A DNA stretch of 64,000 nucleotides, taken from contig NZ_MKZS01000001.1 of assembly GCF_001942495.1 (NCBI RefSeq), forward strand, positions 6,470,787 through 6,534,786, read 5' to 3'. The position numbers were made by a program, and so were the translations under genes. Origin of the DNA: Moorena bouillonii PNG (GTDB lineage: Bacteria; Cyanobacteriota; Cyanobacteriia; Cyanobacteriales; Coleofasciculaceae). Below the pieces are notes generated by a model. It saw only the letters and a list, made by a program, of their open reading frames with translations, ran no database searches and was not told the DNA's origin. Of this stretch, positions 63,242 through 64,000 are shown piece by piece; the stretch's first letter is position 1; each line of letters starts with the position of its first letter.

Positions 63242-64000
63242 ATGTCTCTATTCGATTGGTTTGCAAATAGACGAAAAATTGAACCAACCCCTAAACAACC
63301 TCAAGAACGGGAGATTGCTGATGGGCTATGGAAAAAGTGTGAAGCTTGCGGAGTTCTATCCTACGCCAGAGACCTGCAAGCTAATCAAATGGTTTGCAGT
63401 GAATGTGGCCATCACATGCGAGTCCCTAGTGACGAGCGGATCCGCCAGCTGATTGACCATCAGACCTGGATATCACTGGATGAACACCTACATCCGACGG
63501 ATCCCCTGAAGTTTTGCGATCGCAAATCCTATAGTGATCGTTTGCGAGACAGCCAAGAAAAAACTAAGCTCACAGATGCCGTACAAACCGGCACCGGTAA
63601 GCTAGAGAATTTGCCGATTGCTTTGGGAGTAATGGATTTCCGGTTCATGGGCGGTAGTATGGGTTCGGTAGTTGGGGAAAAACTGACTCGTTTGATAGAA
63701 CAAGGAACTAAGCAACAGGTACCCGTTATAATCGTTTGTGCATCTGGTGGAGCCAGAATGCAGGAAGGGATGTTAAGCCTGATGCAAATGGCCAAAATCT
63801 CTGGTGCCTTGGAACGCCATCGTCAAGCCAGACTACTCTACATTCCAGTGCTGACTCATCCTACCACTGGTGGGGTGACTGCCAGTTTTGCCATGTTAGG
63901 GGATATTATCATAGCGGAACCGAAGGCATTAATTGGATTTGCTGGACGACGAGTGATTGAGCAGACCCTCAGAGAAAAGCTACCGGATAATTTCCAGACC
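63242..64000 (+). CDS. accD: Acetyl-CoA carboxylase carboxyltransferase beta subunit, 5' part
   Basis: The first 253 codons are present and the gene continues past the window edge. It starts [15 protein letters not shown], followed by the N-terminal zinc ribbon ([14 protein letters not shown] and [10 protein letters not shown]). Next come [40 protein letters not shown] and [20 protein letters not shown], the crotonase-fold CoA-binding part. AccD transfers the carboxyl group from biotin to acetyl-CoA in fatty-acid synthesis. The start ATG at 63,242 gives the usual AccD N-terminus. Confidence 0.96.
   Translation, partial: MSLFDWFANRRKIEPTPKQPQEREIADGLWKKCEACGVLSYARDLQANQMVCSECGHHMRVPSDERIRQLIDHQTWISLDEHLHPTDPLKFCDRKSYSDRLRDSQEKTKLTDAVQTGTGKLENLPIALGVMDFRFMGGSMGSVVGEKLTRLIEQGTKQQVPVIIVCASGGARMQEGMLSLMQMAKISGALERHRQARLLYIPVLTHPTTGGVTASFAMLGDIIIAEPKALIGFAGRRVIEQTLREKLPDNFQT

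Noticed and set aside
1-64000. CRISPR array
   Set aside because: All tandem arrays are contiguous 7-27 bp units without unique spacers of 30-40 bp, and no cas genes are present.
1-64000. Biosynthetic gene cluster (NRPS/PKS) or prophage
   Set aside because: No modular synthase, carrier-protein, capsid, terminase or integrase gene was seen.

Overview
The window looks like chromosomal DNA of a filamentous, probably marine, cyanobacterium resembling Moorena/Lyngbya-type genomes. I infer this from the gene content: NblA, a BicA-type SulP bicarbonate transporter, ArgZ/AgrE, a DUF3120 protein and PEP-CTERM proteins. Two sequence signatures agree: the HIP1 octamer GCGATCGC occurs about 40 times, and nearly every intergenic gap carries tandem 7-bp repeats like the STRR repeats described in filamentous cyanobacteria. 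No rRNA, tRNA, CRISPR array or intact insertion sequence was found.

Layout. 0-9 kb (minus strand): a type I secretion locus (HlyD-like adaptor, CNB-C39-like-ABC exporter, parvulin isomerase), then a PEP-CTERM protein and a small RTX-like protein that could be an exported substrate. 9.5-15 kb: a PMT-family glycosyltransferase, a second PEP-CTERM protein and a UvrD-type helicase interrupted by a repeat-coded spacer. 15-20.3 kb: a small secreted lectin-like protein, a YgiT-type zinc finger, a short-chain dehydrogenase, a type II restriction-modification pair and an Abi_C-type gene. 20.4-23.1 kb: a C-terminally truncated cobN whose 3' end, like that of the convergent alpha/beta hydrolase, is made of a dispersed repeat. 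23.8-28.8 kb: two duplicated small exported proteins and a large putative outer-membrane barrel. 29-38 kb: FHA-guanylate/adenylate cyclase, DUF3120, ChrA, a PNPOx-like protein, BicA and a cell-wall amidase. 38.4-45.3 kb: a DUF433/DUF5615 toxin-antitoxin pair, NblA, ArgZ and two tandem phosphodiester glycosidases. 45.5-64 kb: mainly housekeeping genes (MBL hydrolase, aroC, aroE, kinase, ilvB with a zinc ribbon, HNH pair, ABC exporter, leuB, pilD, DUF2007, start of accD).

The most unusual theme is how repeats interact with genes. Intergenic tandem repeats have a period of 7 or 14 bp, while tandem repeats inside genes have periods of 12, 15 or 27 bp and so keep the frame. Dispersed palindromic repeats have entered cobN and the helicase in frame and supply the ends of cobN and the hydrolase. 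A candidate cobalamin riboswitch appears to have been duplicated around the Abi_C gene, leaving its better-preserved copy in front of that defence gene and a degenerate copy in front of cobN.

Limits: everything was read by eye. Family names rest on remembered motifs, and riboswitch and dispersed-repeat calls need a covariance or BLAST search.
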